Shown: piece by piece, positions 38,692 to 44,704 of the stretch
How positions within the stretch are numbered: the stretch's first letter is position 1
Layout: every line of letters begins with the position of its first letter
Source: Akkermansia sp.
Lineage (GTDB): Bacteria; Verrucomicrobiota; Verrucomicrobiia; Verrucomicrobiales; Akkermansiaceae
NCBI GenBank assembly: GCA_017399165.1
Contig: JAFQEF010000102.1
Location: 1 to 44,704 of the forward strand
DNA: 44,704 bases
Reading direction: 5' to 3'
Translations under genes and position numbers: made by a program
The notes under the pieces: generated by a model
Told to the model about the DNA's origin: nothing
The model's input: only the letters and a program-made list of their open reading frames with translations
Databases searched by the model: none

Positions 38692-39060
38692 TCATGGCAT
38701 CATTAATGCCTCCCGATTCACAAAGAATACGGCACCGAGTATGCAAAAGAATGCCCAAAGGTAATCCCACTTCCACTGCTCGCCCATAAAGAAAATCATA
38801 AAGGGCACAAAAACGGTGAGGGTAATGACCTCTTGAGTGATTTTAAGCTGAGCCAAACTCAAGCCACAGGAGCGGCCGATGTGATTACCCGGCACCAGGA
38901 AACAATACTCAAAAAAGGCTAAACCCCAACTCATGAGTATGAGTTTCCACCACTCACTGTTCTCCGTCTCTTGCCCGGGTTTGCGTAAAAAACCGTACCA
39001 AGCAAAGGTCATCACGATATTGCTGATGACCAACAGACAAATGGTGAGCAGTATCCTCAT
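38692..39060 (-). CDS. DMT-superfamily small membrane protein (DUF486 type)
   Basis: The 122-aa protein has four hydrophobic spans (about 3-21, 40-57, 75-92, 98-116) and the DUF486 pattern: AWYGFLRKP, SWGLAFFEYCFLVPGNHIGR near 50-68, LAQLKITQEVITLTVFVPF, and FFVNREA at the end. DUF486 belongs to the drug/metabolite transporter superfamily; the substrate is unknown. It starts five bases after the stop of the aspartic protease gene and probably shares that gene's transcript, with no evident functional link. Confidence 0.88.
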   Translation of the reverse strand: MRILLTICLLVISNIVMTFAWYGFLRKPGQETENSEWWKLILMSWGLAFFEYCFLVPGNHIGRSCGLSLAQLKITQEVITLTVFVPFMIFFMGEQWKWDYLWAFFCILGAVFFVNREALMMP

Positions 39061-39065
39061 AAGCC

Positions 39066-39938
39066 TTACAGAGCAATAAAGAAGCAGCCGCTCGGTTGAG
39101 AGGATGACGGCACATGCACCAAACGCACGCGGCCCAAAATATCCATACCCAAAATGGTGTGTTCCTCTTCCCCGCAGAAAACAGGTGTTACCGCCTCCAC
39201 CACCACACCGGGTGCAAGCTTAACCTTGCCGGGGGCACCAATGGTAGCCACCAGTTGCTCGGCAGAGTTCACATCGCTCACGCCCATGTGCATTTGTTTG
39301 GCAGCCCCGGCGGGCCAGGCAGAGGCAGGCAAGCGGGTTACGCTGCTGCCGGAGTCCAGCAAAATATCGTGCGCCTTGCCATCGCACTCAATGCTCAGCA
39401 CCATACGGCCGGCTTCATCCCTCTTACCGGGCAGAGGCACAAGCTTAAGCTCCCCCTCCGGCAGCCCCCAGTGCAGTTTACCGGAGCTTACGTCAAAGGT
39501 AAAAGGCATAGCCCCCAGTATATCCATGCCGATGATACCGTCTATTTGCTCTGCCATCATGCTGCGGGCACCATCCAAATTCAATGCCATTACAGGGTGG
39601 CTACGCAGCACGGCGGAGTCCGCAAACTTCACGTTAAGCAAATAAACATCCGGCCGCTCCTTGGCATTGCCCTTAAACTGCACGTTGCGGGTGTCCATTT
39701 GGCGCGGGTTCTTCAACTTGCTCAGGCTGCCGCGGTGTATCACCGTATTGGTGGCACCGGTATCCAGCATCATGCGCATAGGCACACCGTTCATCTCACA
39801 ATTCACCAACACCTGGCGGCAGCGTGCATCCTGCACCATGGTCATGGTATCCGTTGCCTTATTTTCAGAAACCTGCGTATCTGCATGGCATACTCCTGCC
39901 AGCAGCATCATTAACGTGCTTACACATAACTTTATCAT
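39066..39938 (-). CDS. Secreted two-lobed retropepsin-like aspartic protease
   Basis: Exported 290-aa protein with a signal peptide (about 1-19). It contains two aspartic protease halves in one chain: MMLDTGATNTVIHRG (Asp59) with GIIGMDILG (134-142), and ILLDSGSSVTRLP (Asp195) with TILGMDILGRVRL (261-273). Each half has the D-T/S-G and the hydrophobic-hydrophobic-G block of the Asp_protease_2 fold, so the chain can form a pepsin-like active site without dimerising. Both catalytic Asp residues are intact. Cleavage targets are unknown. It is the first gene of a leaderless transcript with the DMT-type protein. Confidence 0.87.
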   Translation of the reverse strand: MIKLCVSTLMMLLAGVCHADTQVSENKATDTMTMVQDARCRQVLVNCEMNGVPMRMMLDTGATNTVIHRGSLSKLKNPRQMDTRNVQFKGNAKERPDVYLLNVKFADSAVLRSHPVMALNLDGARSMMAEQIDGIIGMDILGAMPFTFDVSSGKLHWGLPEGELKLVPLPGKRDEAGRMVLSIECDGKAHDILLDSGSSVTRLPASAWPAGAAKQMHMGVSDVNSAEQLVATIGAPGKVKLAPGVVVEAVTPVFCGEEEHTILGMDILGRVRLVHVPSSSQPSGCFFIAL

Positions 39939-39944
39939 GCGCTT

Positions 39945-39973
39945 ATTCTAACGGGCATCCCCTGCTTCGTCAA
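39945..39973 (-). promoter_or_regulatory. Promoter of the aspartic protease gene
   Basis: On the minus strand TTGACG (39968-39973), 17-bp spacer, TAGAAT (39945-39950), then six bases to ATG 39938: leaderless message expected. Confidence 0.78.
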
Positions 39974-40026
39974 CGCCTTTTTCTCGAAATTTCACAGTTT
40001 TTTTGTGTCACTTTTCTTTTTTCGGC

Positions 40027-40054
40027 TTGCCAATTTATTTAAGCAAGGTAAAAT
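40027..40054 (+). promoter_or_regulatory. Promoter of the outer-membrane protein gene
   Basis: TTGCCA (40027-40032), 16-bp spacer, TAAAAT (40049-40054), eight bases before ATG 40063. Confidence 0.6.
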
Positions 40055-40062
40055 ATCTGCGT

Positions 40063-41034
40063 ATGAAAAAGAGCCTCTTCCTATTGAGCAGCCTTGTGCT
40101 GCCCGCCATGGGCACAGAGATGCCCCCTATGATACCGGATGGTCCTGTCACTTATGAAGATGTGACATACGAGGACCCGATGGCCGGGTTTACGGATCCG
40201 TATGCATTTGCCGAGCCGGCCCCGGCAGCGGCCCCCATCACCCCGTCCGTATCCTCCGGGGAGAAAGCATTTATCAAGCTGAACCTGTACCAAACAAATT
40301 ACCAAGTACGCGGCATGGGCGTGACGGATCCCATGGCCTCCAACGGCTATTCCTCCATCTCGGGGCACTATGTGTTACCCAACCGCAACCTGTTTAACGC
40401 CGGGTTATACCAAAAAGTAAGCGGCAACGTGGGCGTGGTATGGGGCGCCACGGCAGAGCTGGCAGATACCCCCGTGCTCACCGCAGGCTACGCCATTGGT
40501 AAAGAGCTTTTCCCCAACCTCACACTGGAGCTGGGCTATAACCTGCGCCACGGTGGTCTGGAGGGCTACATGTCACGCTTTGCCAACAGCAGCCCCCACC
40601 GTTTGGCTCAGGATCTCACCGTTACCCTCGCCTTTAACGACCACCAAAAGGGCTTCTTCGGCAGCATGCAGTGGGGCATTGGTTTCCAGGGGCTCACCGG
40701 GCATTACCTTGATGCCGAGCTCGGTTACCGTTTCACCAACGTTGTCAACACCAACAGCTGGGGGCTTGATTTGGAGGTCTCCGCAGGCTGGGCAGGCTCC
40801 TTCAGCTACTGGGCCAACGGTGTTAAAGGGACGGATGCCGGCAGACTCCGCATAGCCGCCCCCGTCTTCACCCATGGTGGTGGCATCGGCAGAGATGGCC
40901 GCACCCAAATCACACCCTGGGCTCAACTCTCTGCCTCCGGCAACAATTCCGGTAAGATTGACCGTGCCGTGGGTGGTGGCCCTGTAGACCACTTCCAGGT
41001 CACCTTCGGTGTAGAGTTCGGCTGGAAATTCTGA
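40063..41034 (+). CDS. Predicted outer-membrane beta-barrel protein
   Basis: Exported 323-aa protein. A signal peptide (MKKSLFLLSSLVLPAMGTE) precedes an acidic, Pro-rich linker (about 20-60, with PVTYEDVTYEDP near-repeats). From residue 65 on it is made of alternating polar/aromatic strands typical of a barrel: AFIKLNLYQTNYQVRG, VGVVWGATAELA, LTLELGYNLRHGG, GSMQWGIGFQGLTGHYLDAELGYRFTNVV, WGLDLEVSAGWAGSFSYWANG, and a final strand VTFGVEFGWKF ending in Phe, the usual barrel-assembly signal. No substrate or family is recognised. ATG 40063 was chosen by signal peptide and promoter; the longer frame from 40003 is rejected. Confidence 0.8.
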   Translation: MKKSLFLLSSLVLPAMGTEMPPMIPDGPVTYEDVTYEDPMAGFTDPYAFAEPAPAAAPITPSVSSGEKAFIKLNLYQTNYQVRGMGVTDPMASNGYSSISGHYVLPNRNLFNAGLYQKVSGNVGVVWGATAELADTPVLTAGYAIGKELFPNLTLELGYNLRHGGLEGYMSRFANSSPHRLAQDLTVTLAFNDHQKGFFGSMQWGIGFQGLTGHYLDAELGYRFTNVVNTNSWGLDLEVSAGWAGSFSYWANGVKGTDAGRLRIAAPVFTHGGGIGRDGRTQITPWAQLSASGNNSGKIDRAVGGGPVDHFQVTFGVEFGWKF

Positions 41035-41071
41035 TTTCACAGCCTTATTCTGATACCATTTTCCTTCTTTT

Positions 41072-41107
41072 GCAGGGATGCCACCACGGCATCCCTGCTC
41101 TTTTTCT
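41072..41107 (+). terminator. Strong terminator after the barrel gene
   Basis: GCAGGGATGCC (41072-41082) pairs perfectly with GGCATCCCTGC (41088-41098), then TCTTTTTCT. Confidence 0.9.
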
Positions 41108-41138
41108 GCCCTTGTGACACATTTTTGCAAAAAAAGGC

Positions 41139-41167
41139 TTGCTATCCACGCTCTTCTCGTGTATCAT
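41139..41167 (+). promoter_or_regulatory. tRNA-Thr promoter
   Basis: TTGCTA (41139-41144), 17-bp spacer, TATCAT (41162-41167), 11 bases before the mature tRNA 5' end. Confidence 0.65.
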
Positions 41168-41178
41168 ACGCGCACCTC

Positions 41179-41250
41179 GCCGGATTAGCTCAGTGGTAGA
41201 GCACCCGATTTGTAATCGGACGGTCGTCAGTTCGACCCTGACATCCGGCT
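41179..41250 (+). tRNA. tRNA-Thr (anticodon TGT)
   Basis: A complete cloverleaf of 72 nt: acceptor GCCGGAT with ATCCGGC and discriminator T, D-arm GCTC/GAGC, anticodon stem around TTTGTAA with TGT, variable loop of five, and T-arm GTCAG-TTCGACC-CTGAC. It reads ACA and related Thr codons. CCA is not encoded. The outermost anticodon-stem pair is a C-A mismatch (27-43), a minor oddity. It is transcribed alone with its own promoter and terminator. Confidence 0.97.
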
Positions 41251-41261
41251 CTGGAATAACA

Positions 41262-41308
41262 AAATCCGCTTAAAGCCTAGCAATTAAAGCTTTAAGCGGA
41301 TTTTTGTT
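41262..41308 (+). terminator. Terminator of the tRNA gene
   Basis: A perfect 15-bp stem, AAATCCGCTTAAAGC (41262-41276) with GCTTTAAGCGGATTT (41289-41303), followed by more T residues. Confidence 0.9.
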
Positions 41309-41417
41309 TTATACTCACTAACTTGTTAAGTGGTATCGGGAAATGAAAATGGGCATTATTCAAACTGACGGGCTAAATTATCTATTTCGCCCGTCACGTA
41401 GTTGTTATAAAGCTTTC

Positions 41418-42008
41418 TTAGAAACTGAAATCATTAGTCGGCTTTTTCTCTTGAGCACCGGCGGCTTTCAGCATCTCCGTAATTTCTGAGCTGAATGTGC
41501 GCTCTAACACGCTCATGCCGCTGCGGTCCACCGCATTAACATCTGCCCCGGCATCTATTAATGTTTTCACCAGCTCAGGGTTACTGCGGCCCACGGCATA
41601 ATGTAAAGAGTTTTGCCCGCGACGGTCTACACTATTAACATTGACGCCGAACTTAATGAGCAACTGCGCGCATTTTACAACCTCCTCTTTATCCGTTCCG
41701 TTCAGGATAAGAATCATGAGCGTATTCATGCCACTGCCCGTTACGGCATTGGGTGACATGCCGGCCTCTAAAAAGAGCTGCAAAATCTCCGCCTTGCAGT
41801 TACCGCTCAACTGCTTGGCAAAAGCAACAGGGCTGAGCTCAATCCCCTTCTCCTGCAATTTTGCCATGGCGGACTTGCGAACCTCGGGGTCTATTTGCAC
41901 TCCTCCGGCTTGAGGAGCACTAGTCGCATCATCCCCGCAAGAGCTCAAAAACAAAGGGGCAAATAAAATGGCAATGGCTATTACCGGAGAGAAGATGTAT
42001 CTTTTCAT
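41418..42008 (-). CDS. Ankyrin-repeat lipoprotein
   Basis: Exported 196-aa protein with a lipoprotein signal (MKRYIFSPVIAIAILFAPLFLSSC, Cys24) and ankyrin repeats from about residue 60: KAEILQLFLEAGMSPNAVTGSGMNTLM, EEVVKCAQLLIKFGVNVNSVDRRGQNSLHYAV and NPELVKTLIDAGADVNAVDRSGMSVLERTF. The last two fit the consensus best. Ankyrin repeats bind proteins; the partner is unknown. A strong promoter (TTGACA, 16 bp, TATAAT) drives it. The intergenic stretch between the tRNA terminator and its stop (41309-41417) shows nothing notable. Confidence 0.87.
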   Translation of the reverse strand: MKRYIFSPVIAIAILFAPLFLSSCGDDATSAPQAGGVQIDPEVRKSAMAKLQEKGIELSPVAFAKQLSGNCKAEILQLFLEAGMSPNAVTGSGMNTLMILILNGTDKEEVVKCAQLLIKFGVNVNSVDRRGQNSLHYAVGRSNPELVKTLIDAGADVNAVDRSGMSVLERTFSSEITEMLKAAGAQEKKPTNDFSF

Positions 42009-42038
42009 GTTTTGACTATTTGTTACAGTGACCCCGGT

Positions 42039-42066
42039 ATTATAATCATTACGAATTATATGTCAA
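42039..42066 (-). promoter_or_regulatory. Promoter of the ankyrin lipoprotein gene
   Basis: On the minus strand TTGACA (42061-42066), 16-bp spacer, TATAAT (42039-42044): near-consensus. Leader of about 24 nt. Confidence 0.85.
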
Positions 42067-42067
42067 T

Positions 42068-42100
42068 AAAAATACAACTGCACAGGAATTGTGCAGTTGT
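42068..42100 (-). terminator. Terminator of the lipoprotein gene at 42134
   Basis: ACAACTGCAC (42074-42083) pairs perfectly with GTGCAGTTGT (42091-42100); on the minus strand it is followed by a T-run that abuts the -35 box of the next gene. Confidence 0.88.
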
Positions 42101-42133
42101 ACAGCATATGATATAACGATTTTCTACTAGCAA

Positions 42134-42670
42134 TTATAAAATATCCACCCAAAGAGATCCTTTGTTATTTTGATTATCCTCCCATTCATGTTCTGCAAAC
42201 TTTAGCTCTATCAAGAGAACCGATGAAGTTGTCGGGTTATCGGGGTCTACGACATCATTGTCATCATCATTGTTGTTGCCGTTATTAATCTGGAATCCAA
42301 AAAAGTCCGCAACATCCTGATCCTTCACGTTGTCATAAGCAAGCTCCAGCGTTCCCCTGATAATATTACCCTCATCATCTTTAGTAACCCAATAATTGCA
42401 AGTGCCGCCCTCGTTATCAATTGGAAGTCCAACAGAAGACTTAAAACTTAAATTACTTACTTCTTCATCGTTCAATTCGCTATAGCTTCCATCACCAGTC
42501 ATATACAATGTCATCTGACCAGATTTACCTCCTAACTTAAGCCATTTTACACCATTAGCAAAACTCCGAGTTTCCATTACATCAACATCCCCATCCCCGC
42601 CGCCACCGCAACCGGGAAGAAGAACGAGAGCCGAAACAGCTGCCAACAACATACCGAAAAACTTTTTCAT
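42134..42670 (-). CDS. Lipoprotein of unknown function
   Basis: Exported 178-aa protein with lipobox LLPGC (Cys21) followed by GGGG, an anchor-like spacer. The mature part is acidic and beta-strand-like, with low-complexity Asn/Asp (INNGNNNDDDNDVVDPDNP, about 130-148) near the C-terminus. A possible beta-sandwich is suggested by WLKLGGKSGQMTLYMTGDGSYSEL and TCNYWVTKDDEGNIIRGTLELAYDNV. The family is not recognised. It has its own promoter and terminator and a lower GC content than most of the window, so recent acquisition is possible. Confidence 0.75.
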   Translation of the reverse strand: MKKFFGMLLAAVSALVLLPGCGGGGDGDVDVMETRSFANGVKWLKLGGKSGQMTLYMTGDGSYSELNDEEVSNLSFKSSVGLPIDNEGGTCNYWVTKDDEGNIIRGTLELAYDNVKDQDVADFFGFQINNGNNNDDDNDVVDPDNPTTSSVLLIELKFAEHEWEDNQNNKGSLWVDIL

Positions 42671-42706
42671 GATTTTATGAGAAGGTTAAAGTGAAATAAC
42701 GCTATC

Positions 42707-42734
42707 AGTCTACCATGAAGAGGCATGAAGTCAA
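42707..42734 (-). promoter_or_regulatory. Promoter of the lipoprotein gene at 42670
   Basis: On the minus strand TTGACT (42729-42734), 16-bp spacer, TAGACT (42707-42712); leader of about 30 nt to ATG 42670. Confidence 0.6.
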
Positions 42735-42900
42735 GTTAAAATTTAGAGATAACACAAAAAAATGTTTTTTACACTGCTTACGTGGCGAGCAAAACTTGAA
42801 AAAAACGTAAGGTAGTAGCCGATAAGCAGGCGCATCAGCTCCCCGTCCCAATTGAGAGTGACAGCAAGAGCACTTCGTAATATTGGATTTAAAACCGACA
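42735..42900. other. Gene-free stretch
   Basis: No gene, RNA or hairpin terminator supported. An open frame spanning 42705-42956 on the minus strand overlaps the pseudogene end and the promoter of the next gene and is not credible. Confidence 0.4.
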
Positions 42901-44314
42901 TCAACCATTTCTAACGGCATTCCACACGGTACTGCGGGTTGCCCCGGTTCGTACAATGAAGCCTTGTTCTCTCAATTTTTCCAATTTGTATGATAAAGTT
43001 CCGCGAGAAAAACCGAACTCCTTTAGCAATTGAGAATAAGTACAATTAGGATGATTGCGTATATATTGCAACAGTCTCTCATTTGAATCTGCGGCTTTTT
43101 GTTGGTTACCATATAATGGAACGGCTTTGTGAATCGAAACCGGCGGCGTTTGCGCTTGAGGAACGCCTTTAACACGCGGAACGGATACAGTAACCCCTAA
43201 ATCATCAATCACGTACTCCGGCGCGGGTAAACCTCTTTTTAAAAATGCCTCAAAAATTCGGCCTATACCGGATCCCCACCTTTCAACCATCCCCATTTTT
43301 TGAAGCATATCTGCCAACAATGGGTTACGTAAGGCAGAGCAATTCCCCCGTAACATGCGTTCTTTTGTCATTGAGCCATATAATCCCCCGGGAGAGAAAA
43401 AAATCGACCCGATTCGGGTGAATGGCAATTTGAATAAATGCAGGGTATAAATAATTACGGTGCAAAACAGCATTGACAATAATTTCTCGTAATGCCGGCA
43501 AGGGAATCTCATACACCTCCTCACGCACTATATCTTTTATAACATACTCCGTGCGTGTGTTCTGTAACACATAATCCTCTGCCTGTTTAATAATTTGATA
43601 CAATGGGCCGGAAAACTCTTTACTATCCTGAAACTTAACGCGATTATCCCCCAAAAAAACACCACATTGAATACGAGAAAAGCGTACACTTTGAGAACCT
43701 GTAAGCAAATTAAACGCAACCGACGGCTTCAAGATACCCTCTTCGTCTCGCAATAATCCCCAGCTTATTAAGTGATCTTTCGTCACAGAATCCCCCCTGT
43801 TGCTATATCGTTGAATATCCTTGCAGAGGGCTTCAATTTCCGTGTCTTTCACCGGAGTTTCATGCGGTATGATGTATTGATCATACGATATCCCCTTACT
43901 TTTTAAAATGAGTTCCAAGCGAGTGTAAGCCTCTGCAACGCGAGTTGTTGCACCCGCGCGTATATATGTGCCTCTCTCTACACCATCCCGAGTCAGATAA
44001 TAAGGCGTATTTTGTCCGGCTTCAATTTCTACTACGATTACGTGCTTATCCCCTATATTCTCTACTCTTACCTCCGGTACTATTTGTGGGGTACAATTGT
44101 TAATGATTGTATCTGTCAATTTATCAATAGTACGGGCTATTTCCTCGCCCGCCCCCCCCATTACCGTGTGAGTTTCATCATCTATCCCAAATACAATTTG
44201 ACCGCCCTTTCCATTAGCAAATGCCACCACTGTCTTGAGCCATTTCTTATTATCAGACGGTATTTCCCGCTTGTATTCCAGGTTATAACTCTCCGTTGAC
44301 TGTATTTATTCCAT
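42901..44314 (-). pseudogene. Broken AlbA_2-domain (divergent AAA-4) ATP-binding / regulator gene
   Basis: The two halves of one protein are in different frames. The first (44230 downward) has the AlbA_2 pattern (VVAFANGKGGQIVFGIDDE, then GTYIRAGATTRVAEAYTRLEL) and LPALREIIVNAVLHRNYLYPAFIQIAIHPNRV; the second continues FFSPGGLYGSMTKERMLRGNCSALRNPLLADMLQKMGMVERWGSGIGRIFEAFLKRGL and ends in a winged helix (NERLLQYIRNHPNCTYSQLLKEFGFSRGTLSYKLEKLREQGFIV). The break is in a run of seven A (43397-43403, plus strand). A second lesion may be at the 5' end: ATG 44314 is followed by GAA and then TAA (44306-44308), yet the in-frame codons after it spell the conserved ESYNLEYKREIPSDNKKWLKT start. Intact relatives act as DNA-binding regulators. 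A sequencing error in the A-run is the main alternative. Confidence 0.8.
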
Positions 44315-44340
44315 TGCTTTGATATTCCTCTTCCGTTCTT

Positions 44341-44460
44341 TAGGGCAATTTATTAGATTTTAGGGCAAATGTAAAGAAAAATTTGCCCTAATTTGCCCTA
44401 ATTTGCCCTAATTTGCCCTAATTTGCCCTAATTTGCCCTAATTTGCCCTAATTTGCCCCG
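44341..44460. repeat. 10-bp tandem repeat array with two inverted units
   Basis: ATTTGCCCTA occurs seven times without change from 44381 to 44450, followed by a diverged eighth (ATTTGCCCCG). Upstream, TAGGGCAAAT (44361-44370) is an exact inverted copy and TAGGGCAATT (44341-44350) a near copy. The array lies just upstream of the pseudogene start, where a regulator would bind. Confidence 0.9.
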
Positions 44461-44524
44461 CAAGGGGCTATCAAATTCGGGGGCGAACATGGAGGGCACC
44501 TGGACGAGCGAGGCGAGTTTCTAA

Positions 44525-44704
44525 GCCCCTCAATTGTGGGGCGAAATAATATAGGCAGGGGCGTAAGCCCCTGCTCATGGTCCAAAACAAACCCGAGCCC
44601 GAGGAGCGTAGCGACGAGGCCGACAGATGACCATAGCGTAGGGCGTAAGCCCGGAGCGGAGCGTGACTCGGGGTTAACACCCCTCGTGGGGATTGTGTCG
44701 GGGG
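44525..44704 (+). repeat. Structured repeat element, right copy (runs off the window edge)
   Basis: Same modules as 1-240 but on the plus strand: GCCCC...GGGGC hairpin (44525-44542), perfect 8-bp hairpin GCAGGGGC-GTAA-GCCCCTGC (44555-44574) with a GNRA-type loop, A-rich linker, GAGGCCGACAG (44616-44626), then GGGC-GTAA-GCCC (44641-44652) and GGGG-TTAACA-CCCC. An open frame on the minus strand (44471-44680) lies inside it and resembles, in protein terms, the one at 74-316 only because the repeat is shared. Confidence 0.75.

Noticed and set aside
42705..42956. 83-codon frame on the minus strand
   Set aside because: Overlaps the pseudogene's conserved C-terminus and a promoter; no signal of coding.
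44381..44460. CRISPR array
   Set aside because: Units are contiguous 10-bp repeats with no spacers, and no cas genes are in the window.
44471..44680. 69-codon frame in the right repeat
   Set aside because: Same reason: hairpin repeat read as protein.

Overview
The window reads as chromosomal DNA of a gut-type Verrucomicrobiota bacterium, most likely Akkermansia or a close relative. This is inferred from gene content, not from a search: a PEP-CTERM protein with an Akkermansia-style tail (PEPATATLSLLALAGLAARRRRK pattern), a secreted GH29 fucosidase, a VanW protein, a complete sodium-pump biotin decarboxylase set of the kind used to make propionate, and many small lipoproteins. Coding density is high, with about 45 genes, one tRNA, one decayed gene and no rRNA or CRISPR. 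Both edges carry copies of a structured, GNRA-capped hairpin repeat.

Layout. 1-2.5 kb: repeat, then leftward small lipoprotein-ruvB-amidase. 2.5-7.3 kb: secreted fucosidase, a protein that looks like a dead kinase, a membrane protein, an MtaD-type deaminase coupled to a DnaQ-like exonuclease. 7.3-9.1 kb: an unknown exported protein, then nrdR coupled to an unknown gene. 9.2-14.7 kb: purB, a six-hairpin glycosidase, a low-molecular-weight tyrosine phosphatase, and a PatB-type C-S lyase. 14.7-18.1 kb: PEP-CTERM gene with a palindromic operator-like promoter, VanW, and the coupled radC-tatD pair. 18.2-24 kb: Prc protease, an orphan transposase-type HTH protein, divergent thiE/thi4, a PhoR-like kinase. 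24-27.9 kb: Lrp regulator plus aminotransferase, a four-helix-bundle cassette with inverted repeats, a CPBP protease, a sugar nucleotidyltransferase. 28-32.2 kb: mmdA-mmdD-mmdC-mmdB. 32.3-39.9 kb: pth, leuA, SMUG1 glycosylase, parA-comF, xer recombinase, two lipoprotein/membrane genes and a two-lobed aspartic protease. 40-44.7 kb: outer-membrane barrel, tRNA-Thr(TGT), ankyrin and other lipoproteins, a frameshifted AlbA-type gene behind a 10-bp tandem repeat, and the right-hand structured repeat.

Regulation. Many genes have a sigma-70-like promoter (TTGNNN, 16-18 bp, TAKAAT-like -10) whose -10 box ends 6-8 bases before the start codon, so several mRNAs should be leaderless or nearly so; Shine-Dalgarno sequences are rare. 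This pattern helped choose starts, notably GTG 35445 for parA and ATG 21955 for thi4.

The most unusual items are: (1) a 17-bp palindrome that exactly fills the promoter spacer of the PEP-CTERM gene, with a second copy 146 bp upstream; (2) edge repeats whose hairpins keep pairing while changing sequence; (3) the inverted-repeat four-helix-bundle cassette with a possible solo scar at 4692; (4) a roughly 150-residue insertion in the Na+-pump beta subunit; (5) the apparent pseudokinase; (6) the 10-bp tandem array in front of a doubly broken gene. I did not find one large undescribed defence or biosynthetic system here.
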